This document shows positions 55,384 to 63,965 of a DNA stretch of 64,000 nt, one piece after another. The notes beneath the pieces are model-generated. The model was not told the DNA's origin and ran no database searches. It saw only the letters and a list, made by a program, of their open reading frames with translations. Origin of the DNA: Agarilytica sp045430345 (GTDB lineage Bacteria; Pseudomonadota; Gammaproteobacteria; Pseudomonadales; Cellvibrionaceae); assembly GCA_045430345.1 (NCBI GenBank), contig JAILXT010000003.1:372001-436000 (forward strand). The letters are read 5' to 3'. Position 1 is the stretch's first letter; each line of letters begins with the position of its first letter. The position numbers and the translations under genes are program-made.

Positions 55384-56357
55384 TTAGTACCTGGCGTGAT
55401 GGCGGTGTGTGTAAGGTCAGTAATATTATGATTGTCGGCGAGTGTTAGCAGCCAGTCTGACTTCTCGGGTAAGGAGTTTAATGCATGTTCAGTTAAGCGT
55501 TGGTAATGCGCGGTGAAGCGCTTTATTTCTTTGGGTGACATCGTGTGATCTTTGTCTTGTTGCGCTTTAGAGAATTGTGCGATGAGCTTTTCTTCTTGCA
55601 GTAGTCGCCATTGGTAAACACTGTTAAACGAAGGCGCCTGAAGTACCACAAGAAGGTTTAGTTGCTTAAACAGTTTTGCATAGTCTTGCTTCAAAGATTC
55701 ATTTACGTAATGGCGCCATATATGCTCAGGGTCCTCTTCCGATTCTAATGTGTTGGTATCGACGAGAAGCGCCTCTTCTGACTGAGGGCTGAGGCCCACA
55801 CACCACCCCTCTAATACAATGACATTAATTGGCCCTTTAACACAGTCCCATTGGTCATAAGTGGCGCGTTCGTCCATAGCCTTATCAAAACGGGGGATGG
55901 TGGCGTGAGTGTCTTGGCTGAGGCTTTTTAGTTTCTCGATTGTTTCGTGGGCGAGTTGCGTGTCGTGAGTTCCTGGCACTCCCCGTGTTTTTAATAGTGG
56001 GTGGATTTTTTTGGATAGTGCAAGTCGCTCGGCTTTGGTTAAGTAAAAATCGTCGATTGACAGTACTGCAGTGGGGAGCTGGAATTGCTGTTCTAAGATA
56101 TGCTGTAAAAATACGGCCAGCGTGCTTTTGCCACTGCCTTGGCAGCCTTGTATCCCTACAACGAAGGTTTGCGCGTGTGTATTGGCGTTGATAGCGATAT
56201 TTTCAGCGATAGGCATATACCACTTTTCAACGGTGCGTAGAAAAGTTGTGGGAAGCTGGTGGTGCGCGATCGTCTTCTCGAGTGTTTGTCGAATAGATGT
56301 GTTCAGTGGTTGCGTGTGAAATTGTTTCGTTTTGCTCGCTGTTGGTGCGTTTGTCAT
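55380..56357 (-). CDS. D-glycerate 3-kinase-like P-loop kinase
   Basis: 325 aa with P-loop GCQGSGKST (71-79), the LSIDDFY motif and RFDKAMDER, all typical of the plant GLYK / yeast Tda10-type glycerate 3-kinases. It would phosphorylate the glycerate released by the GH13 phosphorylase to 3-phosphoglycerate, the substrate of GpgS, closing a cycle. First gene of the four-gene operon. Related uridine/pantothenate-kinase-like functions cannot be excluded from sequence alone. Confidence 0.83.
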   Translation of the reverse strand: MTNAPTASKTKQFHTQPLNTSIRQTLEKTIAHHQLPTTFLRTVEKWYMPIAENIAINANTHAQTFVVGIQGCQGSGKSTLAVFLQHILEQQFQLPTAVLSIDDFYLTKAERLALSKKIHPLLKTRGVPGTHDTQLAHETIEKLKSLSQDTHATIPRFDKAMDERATYDQWDCVKGPINVIVLEGWCVGLSPQSEEALLVDTNTLESEEDPEHIWRHYVNESLKQDYAKLFKQLNLLVVLQAPSFNSVYQWRLLQEEKLIAQFSKAQQDKDHTMSPKEIKRFTAHYQRLTEHALNSLPEKSDWLLTLADNHNITDLTHTAITPGTK

Positions 56358-56469
56358 GGTCGGTGCTCAGCATCAGTCTTATTTTGGGGCGTTTTCGTTT
56401 GGCGGGGCCCAGGTTTCCGCCGTGCGAGTATATCTTGCGTTTATTTCACATTCGTTGTTATACAAATAG

Positions 56470-56486
56470 TGCACCAAAATAGCGGA
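56470..56486. promoter_or_regulatory. NtrC-like site upstream of the glucosylglycerate operon
   Basis: TGCACCAAAATAGCGGA: left half perfect against TGCACCA, right half 4/7. It shares the 12-mer GTGCACCAAAAT with the site at 50354. It lies about 113-129 bases upstream of the kinase start, but I found no -24/-12 promoter between, so function is tentative. Confidence 0.4.
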
Positions 56487-56593
56487 AGGACAGGTGTTTT
56501 CGTGTAAAGAGCCTGGCCGAGAGTAGGGTGGGAGTGTGATTTCGGCTGGGGGCTTAAATTCTGGTTCAGGCAGCCAGAGCAGTCTTTGAGTGT

Positions 56594-57757
56594 TTAATTA
56601 ATGTCGCTGGGCTGTTCTTGTAGGAGTACGTCTATAGATTCCGTTGTGCCAGCACGAATGAATTCAACGGTAATAACGTCGCCAGGGCGAGATTCCTGAA
56701 TGGTTTGTACGATGTCGCGGGCATCCCGTACCGGGTTGCCACGAATCCCTACAATGATGTCGCCACGCTGAAGGCCGGCCACATGTGCGGGGCCACCTAT
56801 TGTCGTATTGGTGATGACCATCCCTTCGGTTGTCAGCAGTCCTGATTCATGTGCGACACGAGGCCGTACACGTTTTGCTTCGACGCCAAGCCATCCACGC
56901 ACAACACGACCAAACTGAATGATGTCAGTGAGTGTTTGCATGGCGATGTCACTCGGTACTGCGAAGCCAATACCGCCTGAGCCGGTTTGGCCAAGGTTGG
57001 CGGTATTGATACCAATGAGATTGCCGTATACGTCGATTAATGCGCCGCCAGAGCTACCGGGGTGGATGCCAGCGTCGGTTTGAAGAAAGTCCTCAAACGC
57101 CGATATGTTGAGATCCCGATTTCGGCTGCTTGTTGCGCTGATGATGCCTTGGCTGACGGTTTGTCCGACGCCAAATGGGTTGCCGATGGCCAGTACCACA
57201 TCACCAACGCGGGGAATATTTCGTGTCATATGAACGGGTTGTAAGTTGGTCAGCTCCACTTGAAGCACGGCCAAGTCGCGTTCGGGGTTTTCCCCAAGCA
57301 CACGCGCTTTCGCATTGCGCCCATCTTCAAGGGCCACCACAATTTCGTCCGCGCCGTTGATCACATGATAGTTGGTGAGGATGTGACCTTCTGTTGTCAC
57401 AATAACCCCTGAGCCTAGCGCCGATTGCATGCGCTTTTGCCGTGGCGTATCGGCAATATTGAAAAAGTGGCGAAATATTGGGTCGTTGGCAAGGGGGTTT
57501 GCACGCTGCTCCACTGCTTTGCGTGTGTAAATGTTTACTACGCCCATAGAGGCTTTAGCGACAGCGCTTGAATAAGATACAGGTCCGTTCCAGTCTTGAT
57601 TTTCTTCCTCTTCAATCGAGGGGGATTGGCGATCTTGGGGGATTGGCTGCGGTAGGTTAAAGCGGCCGGGGAAAGCAATAAGCAGTAATAGCGCGACGAG
57701 CATCCCCATGATGACCGGCCAGCGAACGAATAAAATGATCGTCTTAATGCTCTGCAT
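56594..57757 (-). CDS. degS: Periplasmic membrane-anchored serine protease DegS/AlgW
   Basis: Site-1 protease of the sigma-E envelope stress pathway, cutting the anti-sigma factor. One N-terminal transmembrane anchor (about 13-30), trypsin-like domain with H131 (NYHVING), D161 (RDLAVLQ) and S236 in GSSGG, and one C-terminal PDZ domain (about 285-380). The usual GNSGG motif is GSSGG here. 387 aa with a single PDZ fits DegS/AlgW rather than DegP. Confidence 0.93.
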   Translation of the reverse strand: MQSIKTIILFVRWPVIMGMLVALLLLIAFPGRFNLPQPIPQDRQSPSIEEEENQDWNGPVSYSSAVAKASMGVVNIYTRKAVEQRANPLANDPIFRHFFNIADTPRQKRMQSALGSGVIVTTEGHILTNYHVINGADEIVVALEDGRNAKARVLGENPERDLAVLQVELTNLQPVHMTRNIPRVGDVVLAIGNPFGVGQTVSQGIISATSSRNRDLNISAFEDFLQTDAGIHPGSSGGALIDVYGNLIGINTANLGQTGSGGIGFAVPSDIAMQTLTDIIQFGRVVRGWLGVEAKRVRPRVAHESGLLTTEGMVITNTTIGGPAHVAGLQRGDIIVGIRGNPVRDARDIVQTIQESRPGDVITVEFIRAGTTESIDVLLQEQPSDIN

Positions 57758-57865
57758 GAAAGGCCGCTTATCTTAATGGGGGATCGGAGGTGACTGAAAG
57801 GAGCATTATAAGCGCATCGGGCGCTTGGGGCATCCTTGATCATGCCCCGTTTCGGGCCAAGCTCC

Positions 57866-58348
57866 CTAGCTTTTGGGGGAGGCGGTAATGGCTTCTATAG
57901 GATCGTCTTCTTTAGGTTCGGTTAAGCCGAACTCTTCGCTCAGTGTGCCGGCTTGCCCTGGTGTCTTCGGAGCCCAGTCTTTGGGTGGCTCGAAGGATAA
58001 TTCATCGATAGCGTCATTGGCTTCGATTCCTAGCTTACTGTCACCTGCTTCGAGTATTTGCTTACTGATTTCTGCGTTGGTGAGCTGTATTGCGCCTTTT
58101 GAAAGATGGTCGTGCACGTCTTTATAGGAATTGGTTAAGTTGGTGACAAGCTTGGAGGTTTCAGCAAAATGTTGCGCCACGTCTTGTTGGTATTGGTCTA
58201 GTTCGTCGCGCGATGACTGTAGGCGATTTTCTAGATCCTTCTGTAATTCAGGTGGTAGCAGGGTTCTGCTTATCACTGCACCGATTAAACCACCGATACA
58301 TAGTGCAATCGCACTTACCATGACTAATGCTTCTAATGAGAACGTCAC
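57866..58348 (-). CDS. zapG: YhcB/ZapG-family (DUF1043) inner-membrane protein
   Basis: 160-aa protein with one N-terminal transmembrane helix (about 8-29, with the GGLIGAVIS glycine pattern), then a coiled coil (about 35-100) and an acidic, proline-rich tail. Members interact with the divisome and elongasome in enterics. The position between degS and zapE is the Pseudomonas order. Confidence 0.88.
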   Translation of the reverse strand: MTFSLEALVMVSAIALCIGGLIGAVISRTLLPPELQKDLENRLQSSRDELDQYQQDVAQHFAETSKLVTNLTNSYKDVHDHLSKGAIQLTNAEISKQILEAGDSKLGIEANDAIDELSFEPPKDWAPKTPGQAGTLSEEFGLTEPKEDDPIEAITASPKS

Positions 58349-58688
58349 GTTCTTCCTCCTAGGTCTGTTTTACACTTTGTAATTTTTGATTCTTAGCTCT
58401 TTACTTAATAAAGCACCTGAGAGCTAAGGGTCTAAATATTCGTTGATACAAGGCCGCCATTAGGCTTGTTTTTGCACTTATACTGTACTTACGTGTATGC
58501 GTTATGAGCCGTTTGCCTTAAAAGGATGCTGACAATCATCGTTCGATGTGTAGAATGCTGCACCCGAGGTCAACGGCTGTTGAAGGCTGCGTAATAACGC
58601 CTGGTTCTTCTCGCCTTTCTCACCTGTTAATGATACATAAAAATTTCACTGTGCGTGGAATAAAGCTGAATTTGGACCTAATGCTTTT
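58349..58688. other. Divergent intergenic region zapG-zapE
   Basis: 340 bases without a gene. Contains the zapE-side promoter candidate listed separately; the zapG-side promoter was not placed. Confidence 0.6.
58529..58556 (+). promoter_or_regulatory. Candidate sigma-70 promoter of zapE
   Basis: -35 CTGACA (58529-58534), 16-base spacer, -10 TAGAAT (58551-58556). Each box matches consensus at five of six positions. It would leave a leader of about 125 bases. Confidence 0.5.
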
Positions 58689-59807
58689 ATGAACTTGTCA
58701 CCCCTTGAGCGCTATACGCGAGATATTGAGCAGCATGGATTCCAAAAGGATAGCGCTCAGGAAAACGCGATCAAGCATCTGCAATTGCTGTATGAGCGTC
58801 TTGTTGAGCGGCATGATACGCCTGTTCAACGTGGTTGGCTTTCGCCTGTAACGTCGCTATTTAAACGACGAGCGCAGGATAACCAAATAACAGGTTTATA
58901 TTTTTGGGGGGGCGTTGGTCGAGGTAAAACTTACCTTATGGACACCTTTTATGAGGCTTTGCCTTTTGAGCGAAAAATGCGTACGCATTTTCATCGTTTT
59001 ATGCGCCGAGTTCATAAAGAGCTTAAGAAGTTAAATGATCAAAGCGACCCCTTGGTGGTTGTGGCTGATAAGTTAGCCAGTGAAGTACAGGTGTTATGCT
59101 TTGATGAGTTCTTTGTTGCAGACATCACTGACGCGATGATATTGGCAAATTTGTTAGATGCCTTGTTTGATCGTGGTGTGGTGTTAATCGCGACATCAAA
59201 TATAGAGCCTTCTGGTTTGTATAAAGACGGCCTGCAGCGCGCACGATTTTTACCCGCAATTGATTTGCTGAATAAATACACTGAAGTGGTCAACGTCGAT
59301 GGGGGAACGGACTACCGACTTCGCACCTTAGAGCAGGCACGCCTTTATCATTCACCCGTGAATGAATCGGCGCATAAAGAGCTGAGTGATTTTTTTCTTA
59401 ACCTCGTGCCTGATCATGAGGCGATCTCAGATGATATTGAAATTGAGGTAGAGGGCCGCCCTATTGTAGCGATCAAGGAGGCGGAAGATGTGGCGTGGTT
59501 TGATTTTAAGTCAGTGTGCGATGGTCCGCGTTCCCAGATGGACTATATTGAGTTGGCGCGTGAGTATCATGCCGTGATTGTTGAAAATGTCCCGTGTTTG
59601 GGGGCGGCGAATGATGATCAGGCGAGGCGTTTTATTTACCTTGTGGATGAGTTTTATGATCGCAATGTAAAATTGATTCTATCTGCTGAAAAACCCATTC
59701 ACGCGCTTTACGGTAAGGGGCGTCTAAGCTTCGAGTTCGATCGTACCGTTAGCCGCGTTCAAGAAATGCAGAGCAAAGAATACCTGGGTCGCCCCCATAA
59801 ACCCTGA
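58689..59807 (+). CDS. zapE: Cell division ATPase ZapE (AFG1 family)
   Basis: 372-aa AFG1-like P-loop ATPase that associates with the Z ring in E. coli. Walker A GGVGRGKT at 74-81, Walker B LCFDEFFVAD near 135 and the sensor-like ATSNIEP near 175. ATG 58689 follows a tiny upstream ATG-to-TGA frame (58681-58692) that overlaps the start. Located directly upstream of rplM, as in Pseudomonas. Confidence 0.94.
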   Translation: MNLSPLERYTRDIEQHGFQKDSAQENAIKHLQLLYERLVERHDTPVQRGWLSPVTSLFKRRAQDNQITGLYFWGGVGRGKTYLMDTFYEALPFERKMRTHFHRFMRRVHKELKKLNDQSDPLVVVADKLASEVQVLCFDEFFVADITDAMILANLLDALFDRGVVLIATSNIEPSGLYKDGLQRARFLPAIDLLNKYTEVVNVDGGTDYRLRTLEQARLYHSPVNESAHKELSDFFLNLVPDHEAISDDIEIEVEGRPIVAIKEAEDVAWFDFKSVCDGPRSQMDYIELAREYHAVIVENVPCLGAANDDQARRFIYLVDEFYDRNVKLILSAEKPIHALYGKGRLSFEFDRTVSRVQEMQSKEYLGRPHKP

Positions 59808-59846
59808 TTTGCGCCTCCTGCGCCAGATATCTCAGCGCTAAAGTGC

Positions 59847-59875
59847 TTGAATGCTGAGCAGCCCTTCTGTATGAT
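59847..59875 (+). promoter_or_regulatory. Sigma-70 promoter of rplM-rpsI
   Basis: -35 TTGAAT (59847-59852), a 17-base spacer and -10 TATGAT (59870-59875). Transcription would begin near 59882, about 75 bases before rplM. Confidence 0.7.
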
Positions 59876-59880
59876 CCGCC

Positions 59881-59904
59881 CTCCTTTTGGAGCCCTATTG
59901 CTCC
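59881..59904 (+). promoter_or_regulatory. Candidate L13 leader with alternative hairpins
   Basis: Near the predicted transcript start, CTCC-TTTT-GGAG and GGAGC-CCTATT-GCTCC share the GGAG arm and cannot form together. Such mutually exclusive hairpins are seen in ribosomal-protein autoregulatory leaders, including L13 leaders. Evidence is structural only. Confidence 0.4.
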
Positions 59905-59955
59905 TACGGTTAATTTTAAATTACGAATTCGTACCATCGTTTTAAGGCAGATAAC

Positions 59956-60384
59956 ATGAAGACTATTAGTGCCCGTGCTGAGACAGTACAACGAGATTGG
60001 TACATTATTGACGCTGAAGGCAAAACTCTAGGTCGTATGGCCACAGAGATTGCTCACCGTTTGCGCGGTAAGCATAAGCCTGAATATACCCCACACGTCG
60101 ACACGGGTGACTACATCGTAGTGATCAATGCTGAAAAAGTACGTGTGACTGGGAATAAAGGCAGCGACAAAATGTATCATCGCCACACCGGTTATATTGG
60201 TGGATTGAAGTCGATGAGCTTTAACAAGCTGATCGAAAAAGCTCCAGAGCGTGTTATTCAAACCGCCGTCAAAGGGATGTTGCCGCGAGGCCCTCTTGGA
60301 CGCGCTATGTTCAAAAAAATGAAGGTTTATGCTGGCGATGCACATCCGCACACAGCGCAACAACCTCAAGAACTAAGCTTATAA
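59956..60384 (+). CDS. rplM: 50S ribosomal protein L13
   Basis: Early-assembly protein of the large subunit. 142 aa; recognisable stretches are WYIIDAEGKTLGRMAT, LRGKHKPEYTPHVD and MLPRGPLGRAM. An AAGG site precedes the ATG. rpsI follows after 13 bases. Confidence 0.99.
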   Translation: MKTISARAETVQRDWYIIDAEGKTLGRMATEIAHRLRGKHKPEYTPHVDTGDYIVVINAEKVRVTGNKGSDKMYHRHTGYIGGLKSMSFNKLIEKAPERVIQTAVKGMLPRGPLGRAMFKKMKVYAGDAHPHTAQQPQELSL

Positions 60385-60397
60385 TTAGGGGAGCACC

Positions 60398-60790
60398 ATG
60401 GCAGCAGAACAATACTATGGTACGGGTCGTCGTAAAACTTCTACGGCTCGCGTATTTATTACAAAAGGCGACGGCAAAATCACCGTCAACGGTTCCACGT
60501 TAGACGAGTATTTTGGTCGTCAAGTAGCGCGTATGATCGTACGTCAACCACTTGAGTGCACCGGAGATGTTGGCGGTTTTGACGTCAACGCAACCGTTAA
60601 AGGTGGTGGTAGCTTTGGTCAAGCCGGCGCTATCCGTCACGGTTTGACTCGTGCATTGATCGCATATGACGAAGCCAATCGTCCGTCACTTCGCCAAGCG
60701 GGTTATGTTACTCGTGACGCTCGTGAAGTTGAGCGTAAGAAAGTCGGTCTTCGGAAGGCGCGTAAAAAGCCGCAATTTTCGAAACGTTAA
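60398..60790 (+). CDS. rpsI: 30S ribosomal protein S9
   Basis: Small-subunit protein whose C-terminal tail reaches the P-site tRNA. 130 aa, with YYGTGRRKTSTARVF at the N-terminus and the basic tail KARKKPQFSKR. Second gene of rplM-rpsI, followed by a terminator. Confidence 0.99.
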   Translation: MAAEQYYGTGRRKTSTARVFITKGDGKITVNGSTLDEYFGRQVARMIVRQPLECTGDVGGFDVNATVKGGGSFGQAGAIRHGLTRALIAYDEANRPSLRQAGYVTRDAREVERKKVGLRKARKKPQFSKR

Positions 60791-60814
60791 TTCGCTTTAC
60801 CGCTCTTTCATCAA

Positions 60815-60844
60815 AGCTCAAATCCTACGATTTGGGCTTTTTTG
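60815..60844 (+). terminator. Rho-independent terminator of rplM-rpsI
   Basis: AGCTCAAATC, loop CTAC, GATTTGGGCT form a 10-bp stem with one G-T pair, followed by a T6 run. Confidence 0.88.
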
Positions 60845-61195
60845 TTATGTCGTTGTGTTGAATGTCGTTTGGCTTTTACGTTCTATGTTGGCTGGCAGTT
60901 AAAACCGCCTGCTTTCGTGGCCCTTGCCCCCTAATTGCCTTGTTAGTTTTGGGGAATTTCTTTACCATGAGCCAAATTTTTTCCCGGTCCCGCCGAAAAG
61001 CTTGCTCTGTTCGTAATTTGTTCAGTGATAAGTGGGCAAGAACTGATATTACCGGCCACAATAACAAGTCTGAGCGCTTCGAAAGACGTTTGATCGATTG
61101 AGCTAAGTGGGCAACCAAATTTCGACTGATAGTACTGATTGCTCAGTACTCAGAAACCAGCCTTCAAATAAAATCCGATAGGGGAGAGTTACGTC
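60845..61195. other. Intergenic region upstream of petA
   Basis: 351 bases without a convincing gene. A perfect hairpin AGTACTGA-TTGC-TCAGTACT (61131-61150) lies 45 bases before petA and could be a leader structure or a palindromic regulator site. The Shine-Dalgarno of petA is GGGGAGAG just before the ATG. No promoter was placed with confidence. Confidence 0.55.
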
Positions 61196-61789
61196 ATGAG
61201 TAATGACGGAGTAAATGTAGGGCGTCGCAGAGTGCTAACTGCGCTCACGTCCGCCGTAGGAGCTGCAGGTGTTGTAGGTGCCGCTGTTCCGTTTGTGGGT
61301 TCATGGAACCCCAGTGCAAAAGCAAAAGCTGCTGGCGCACCTGTCTCGGTTAACATTAGTAAGCTTGAGCCAGGCCAAATGATTACTGTTGAATGGCGAG
61401 GTAAGCCAGTATACGTTTTCCGACGTACTGCTGAGTCTTTAGCTGGCCTAGAGAAAATGGAACCAGACTTGCGTGATCCAGAATCCGATAAGTCAGTTCA
61501 GCCGGCATATGCCAAAAACAAAGCGCGCTCTATTAAAGAAGAGTTCGCTGTATTGCTTGGCCTATGTACGCATTTAGGTTGTGCGCCAAGCTATCGACCA
61601 GAAGTGGGCGCGCAAGACCTCGGTGGTGAGGCTTGGCAGGGCGGTTTCTTCTGTGCATGTCACGGTTCTAAGTTTGATTTGGCTGGCCGCGTATTAGCGG
61701 GTGTACCTGCGCCGATTAACTTGGAAGTCCCTTCTCACAAATACTTGAGCGATGATGTCATCCTCATCGGCGAAGATCAGGAGGCGTAA
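61196..61789 (+). CDS. petA: Rieske iron-sulfur subunit of the cytochrome bc1 complex
   Basis: Moves electrons from ubiquinol to cytochrome c1. A twin-arginine-type N-terminus (GRRRVLTALTSAVG) and one transmembrane helix (about 14-34) precede the Rieske domain: cluster ligands C124 and H126 (CTHLGC) and C153 and H156 (CACHGS), with C129-C155 as disulfide. 197 aa. The next gene starts two bases after its stop. Confidence 0.98.
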   Translation: MSNDGVNVGRRRVLTALTSAVGAAGVVGAAVPFVGSWNPSAKAKAAGAPVSVNISKLEPGQMITVEWRGKPVYVFRRTAESLAGLEKMEPDLRDPESDKSVQPAYAKNKARSIKEEFAVLLGLCTHLGCAPSYRPEVGAQDLGGEAWQGGFFCACHGSKFDLAGRVLAGVPAPINLEVPSHKYLSDDVILIGEDQEA

Positions 61790-61791
61790 TC

Positions 61792-63843
61792 ATGCAAGCA
61801 TGGCTAACAGGTTTATGGAATTGGATTGACGCACGTCTTCCCGTTCAACGTGCGTGGGATACCCATATGGGTAAGTACTACGCGCCTAAGAACTTCAACT
61901 TTTGGTATTTCTTTGGTGTTCTTTCTCTACTCGTTTTAGTTAACCAGTTGCTAACTGGTATTTGGTTGACGATGAACTACGTTCCTTCAGCGGAAGAAGC
62001 ATTTGCTTCTGTTGAGTACATCATGCGTGATGTGCCATACGGCTGGATGATCCGCTATTTGCACTCCACCGGTGCATCAGCCTTCTTTATGGTTGTGTAT
62101 CTCCATATGTTCCGCGGCTTAATGTACGGCTCGTACAAATCGCCTCGTGAATTAGTGTGGATCTTCGGTATGGTGATCTACGTTGCCTTGATGGCAGAAG
62201 CATTCCTTGGTTACGTTTTACCATGGGGCCAGATGTCTTACTGGGGTGCACAGGTTATTGTTAACTTATTCGGTGCGATTCCTTACGTTGGTGAAGACCT
62301 TGTTCAATGGATCCGTGGTGATTACCTCATCTCGGGCGCTACATTGAATCGTTTCTTCGCACTTCACGTGGTTGCGCTTCCCATTGTATTGCTTGCACTT
62401 GTAGTACTTCATCTTCTTGCGCTTCACGAAGTGGGGTCAAACAACCCCGACGGTGTTGAGATCAAAAAGAACAAAGATGAGAACGGTATTCCTTTAGACG
62501 GTGTTCCTTTTCATCCTTACTATACGGTTCACGATCTTGTTGGTATTACGGTCTTCTTGTTTGCATTCTTGGGTGTGGTTTTCTTTGCGCCGGAATTGAA
62601 TGGTTACTTCTTGGAGTTCGCTAACTTTGAAGAAGCGAACAACCTGAAAACGCCTGAGCATATTGCGCCTGTATGGTACTTCACGCCGTTTTACGCGATT
62701 CTTCGTGCTGTGACCTTTGACTTGGGTGGTGTATTTACCTCTAAGTTCTTGGGCTTTATTGCCATGGCTGCCGCGATTGTGATTTTGTTCTTCCTTCCTT
62801 GGTTGGATAAGTCGCCTGTTAAGTCGATGCGTTACAAAGGTACTTTCAGTCGTGTGGCGTTGATTGTTTTTGCTGCCGCGTTCGTGATACTTGGTTATTT
62901 GGGTGTTAAAGCGCCTACGCCAGCACGTACTGCGCTATCGCAAATCTGTACTGTGATCTACTTTGCTTACTTCATCGGTATGCCGTTCTGGACTGCGCGA
63001 GAGAAAACGTTGCCTGAGCCTTCACGTGTTCAAATGAAGGGTCTGGGTAAAGGGCTTGTCTTCGGTGCGCTTGCTTTGTTCTTGGTGTTGGTCATTGTGC
63101 CTATTAAAGCGGTGGCTGCTGGCGGCGGCGCATGTGGATCAATTCCCTGTGAGCATTTTGAAGCAGACTTCAATAACAAAGAGTCTATGCAGCGTGGTGC
63201 AGCTACTTTTGTTAACTACTGCATGGGCTGTCACTCAGCCAACTTTTCTCGCTATGAGCGCGTTGCTGATGATCTAGAAATTCCTCACGATGCGATGTTG
63301 GAAAATCTTGTATTTTCTGATCAAAAGATCGGTAGCTTGATGCAGATTTCTATGTCGCCGGACAATTCTAAAAAATGGTTTGGCGCGACGCCTCCTGATC
63401 TGACGTTGGTAACGCGTGCGCGTTCTAATGATTGGGTTTATACCTTTTTGAAGAGCTTTTACAAAGACGAGAGTCGCCCTAAAGGCGTAAACAATAAAGT
63501 ATTCGAAAACGTTGGTATGCCTCACGTTCTTATGGAGCTGCAAGGTTTGCCTGAGTGTGCACCTGGCGACAAGCTTGATGGTCATGGTCATACAGAGCGT
63601 AACGAATTAGGTGAAGCGGTAGAAACTTCATGCGGCAGCTTAAAAGTGGCGGATGTGAAAGGCACTTTAAGTGAAGAAGAGTACAGCGATACAGTTTACG
63701 ATCTTGTAAATTTTATGGCGTATATGGCTGAGCCAGTAGTAGAAGAGCGCAAGCGAATAGGCATATTTGTATTTCTATTCTTAGGTGTGTTGCTCATCTT
63801 TACTTGGTTGTTAAACCGCGAGTATTGGAAAGATATTCATTGA
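61792..63843 (+). CDS. petB: Fused cytochrome b - cytochrome c1 of the bc1 complex (FbcH-type)
   Basis: A 683-residue continuous frame. Residues 1 to about 414 are cytochrome b, with WGQMSYWGAQV, the PVWYF variant of the Qo-site PEWY, and paired helix histidines. Residues 415-683 are cytochrome c1, starting at an internal methionine (MKGLGKGLVFGAL, a signal-like helix ending AVAAG), heme site CMGCH (C477, C480, H481) and a C-terminal anchor near 655-675. No stop or Shine-Dalgarno separates the parts. Pseudomonas encodes them as separate petB and petC; Bradyrhizobium FbcH is a fusion cleaved after export. Cleavage near residue 443 is plausible here. Confidence 0.93.
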   Translation: MQAWLTGLWNWIDARLPVQRAWDTHMGKYYAPKNFNFWYFFGVLSLLVLVNQLLTGIWLTMNYVPSAEEAFASVEYIMRDVPYGWMIRYLHSTGASAFFMVVYLHMFRGLMYGSYKSPRELVWIFGMVIYVALMAEAFLGYVLPWGQMSYWGAQVIVNLFGAIPYVGEDLVQWIRGDYLISGATLNRFFALHVVALPIVLLALVVLHLLALHEVGSNNPDGVEIKKNKDENGIPLDGVPFHPYYTVHDLVGITVFLFAFLGVVFFAPELNGYFLEFANFEEANNLKTPEHIAPVWYFTPFYAILRAVTFDLGGVFTSKFLGFIAMAAAIVILFFLPWLDKSPVKSMRYKGTFSRVALIVFAAAFVILGYLGVKAPTPARTALSQICTVIYFAYFIGMPFWTAREKTLPEPSRVQMKGLGKGLVFGALALFLVLVIVPIKAVAAGGGACGSIPCEHFEADFNNKESMQRGAATFVNYCMGCHSANFSRYERVADDLEIPHDAMLENLVFSDQKIGSLMQISMSPDNSKKWFGATPPDLTLVTRARSNDWVYTFLKSFYKDESRPKGVNNKVFENVGMPHVLMELQGLPECAPGDKLDGHGHTERNELGEAVETSCGSLKVADVKGTLSEEEYSDTVYDLVNFMAYMAEPVVEERKRIGIFVFLFLGVLLIFTWLLNREYWKDIH

Positions 63844-63894
63844 TGAGTCTGTCCATTGTGGACAACTTGTTACTGTCTTTCTGTTAAATCGAAT

Positions 63895-63930
63895 TGCCGC
63901 TGCATGACGTATGTTTGTAGCGGCAGTTTT
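63895..63930 (+). terminator. Rho-independent terminator of petA-petBC
   Basis: TGCCGCTGCA pairs with TGTAGCGGCA across an 11-base loop (10 bp with one G-T), followed by G and a T4 run. Confidence 0.8.
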
Positions 63931-63965
63931 GTAAGCATTAGTAAGAAAATTTTTGGGGTAAGTGA

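Noticed and set aside
56358..56460. Sigma-54 promoter for the glucosylglycerate operon
   Set aside because: No GG/GC pair with the required 12-base spacing was found between the NtrC-like word and the kinase start.
39199..56593. Prophage, integron or transposon as carrier of the accessory block
   Set aside because: No integrase, transposase, att-like direct repeats or tRNA gene was found at either edge.
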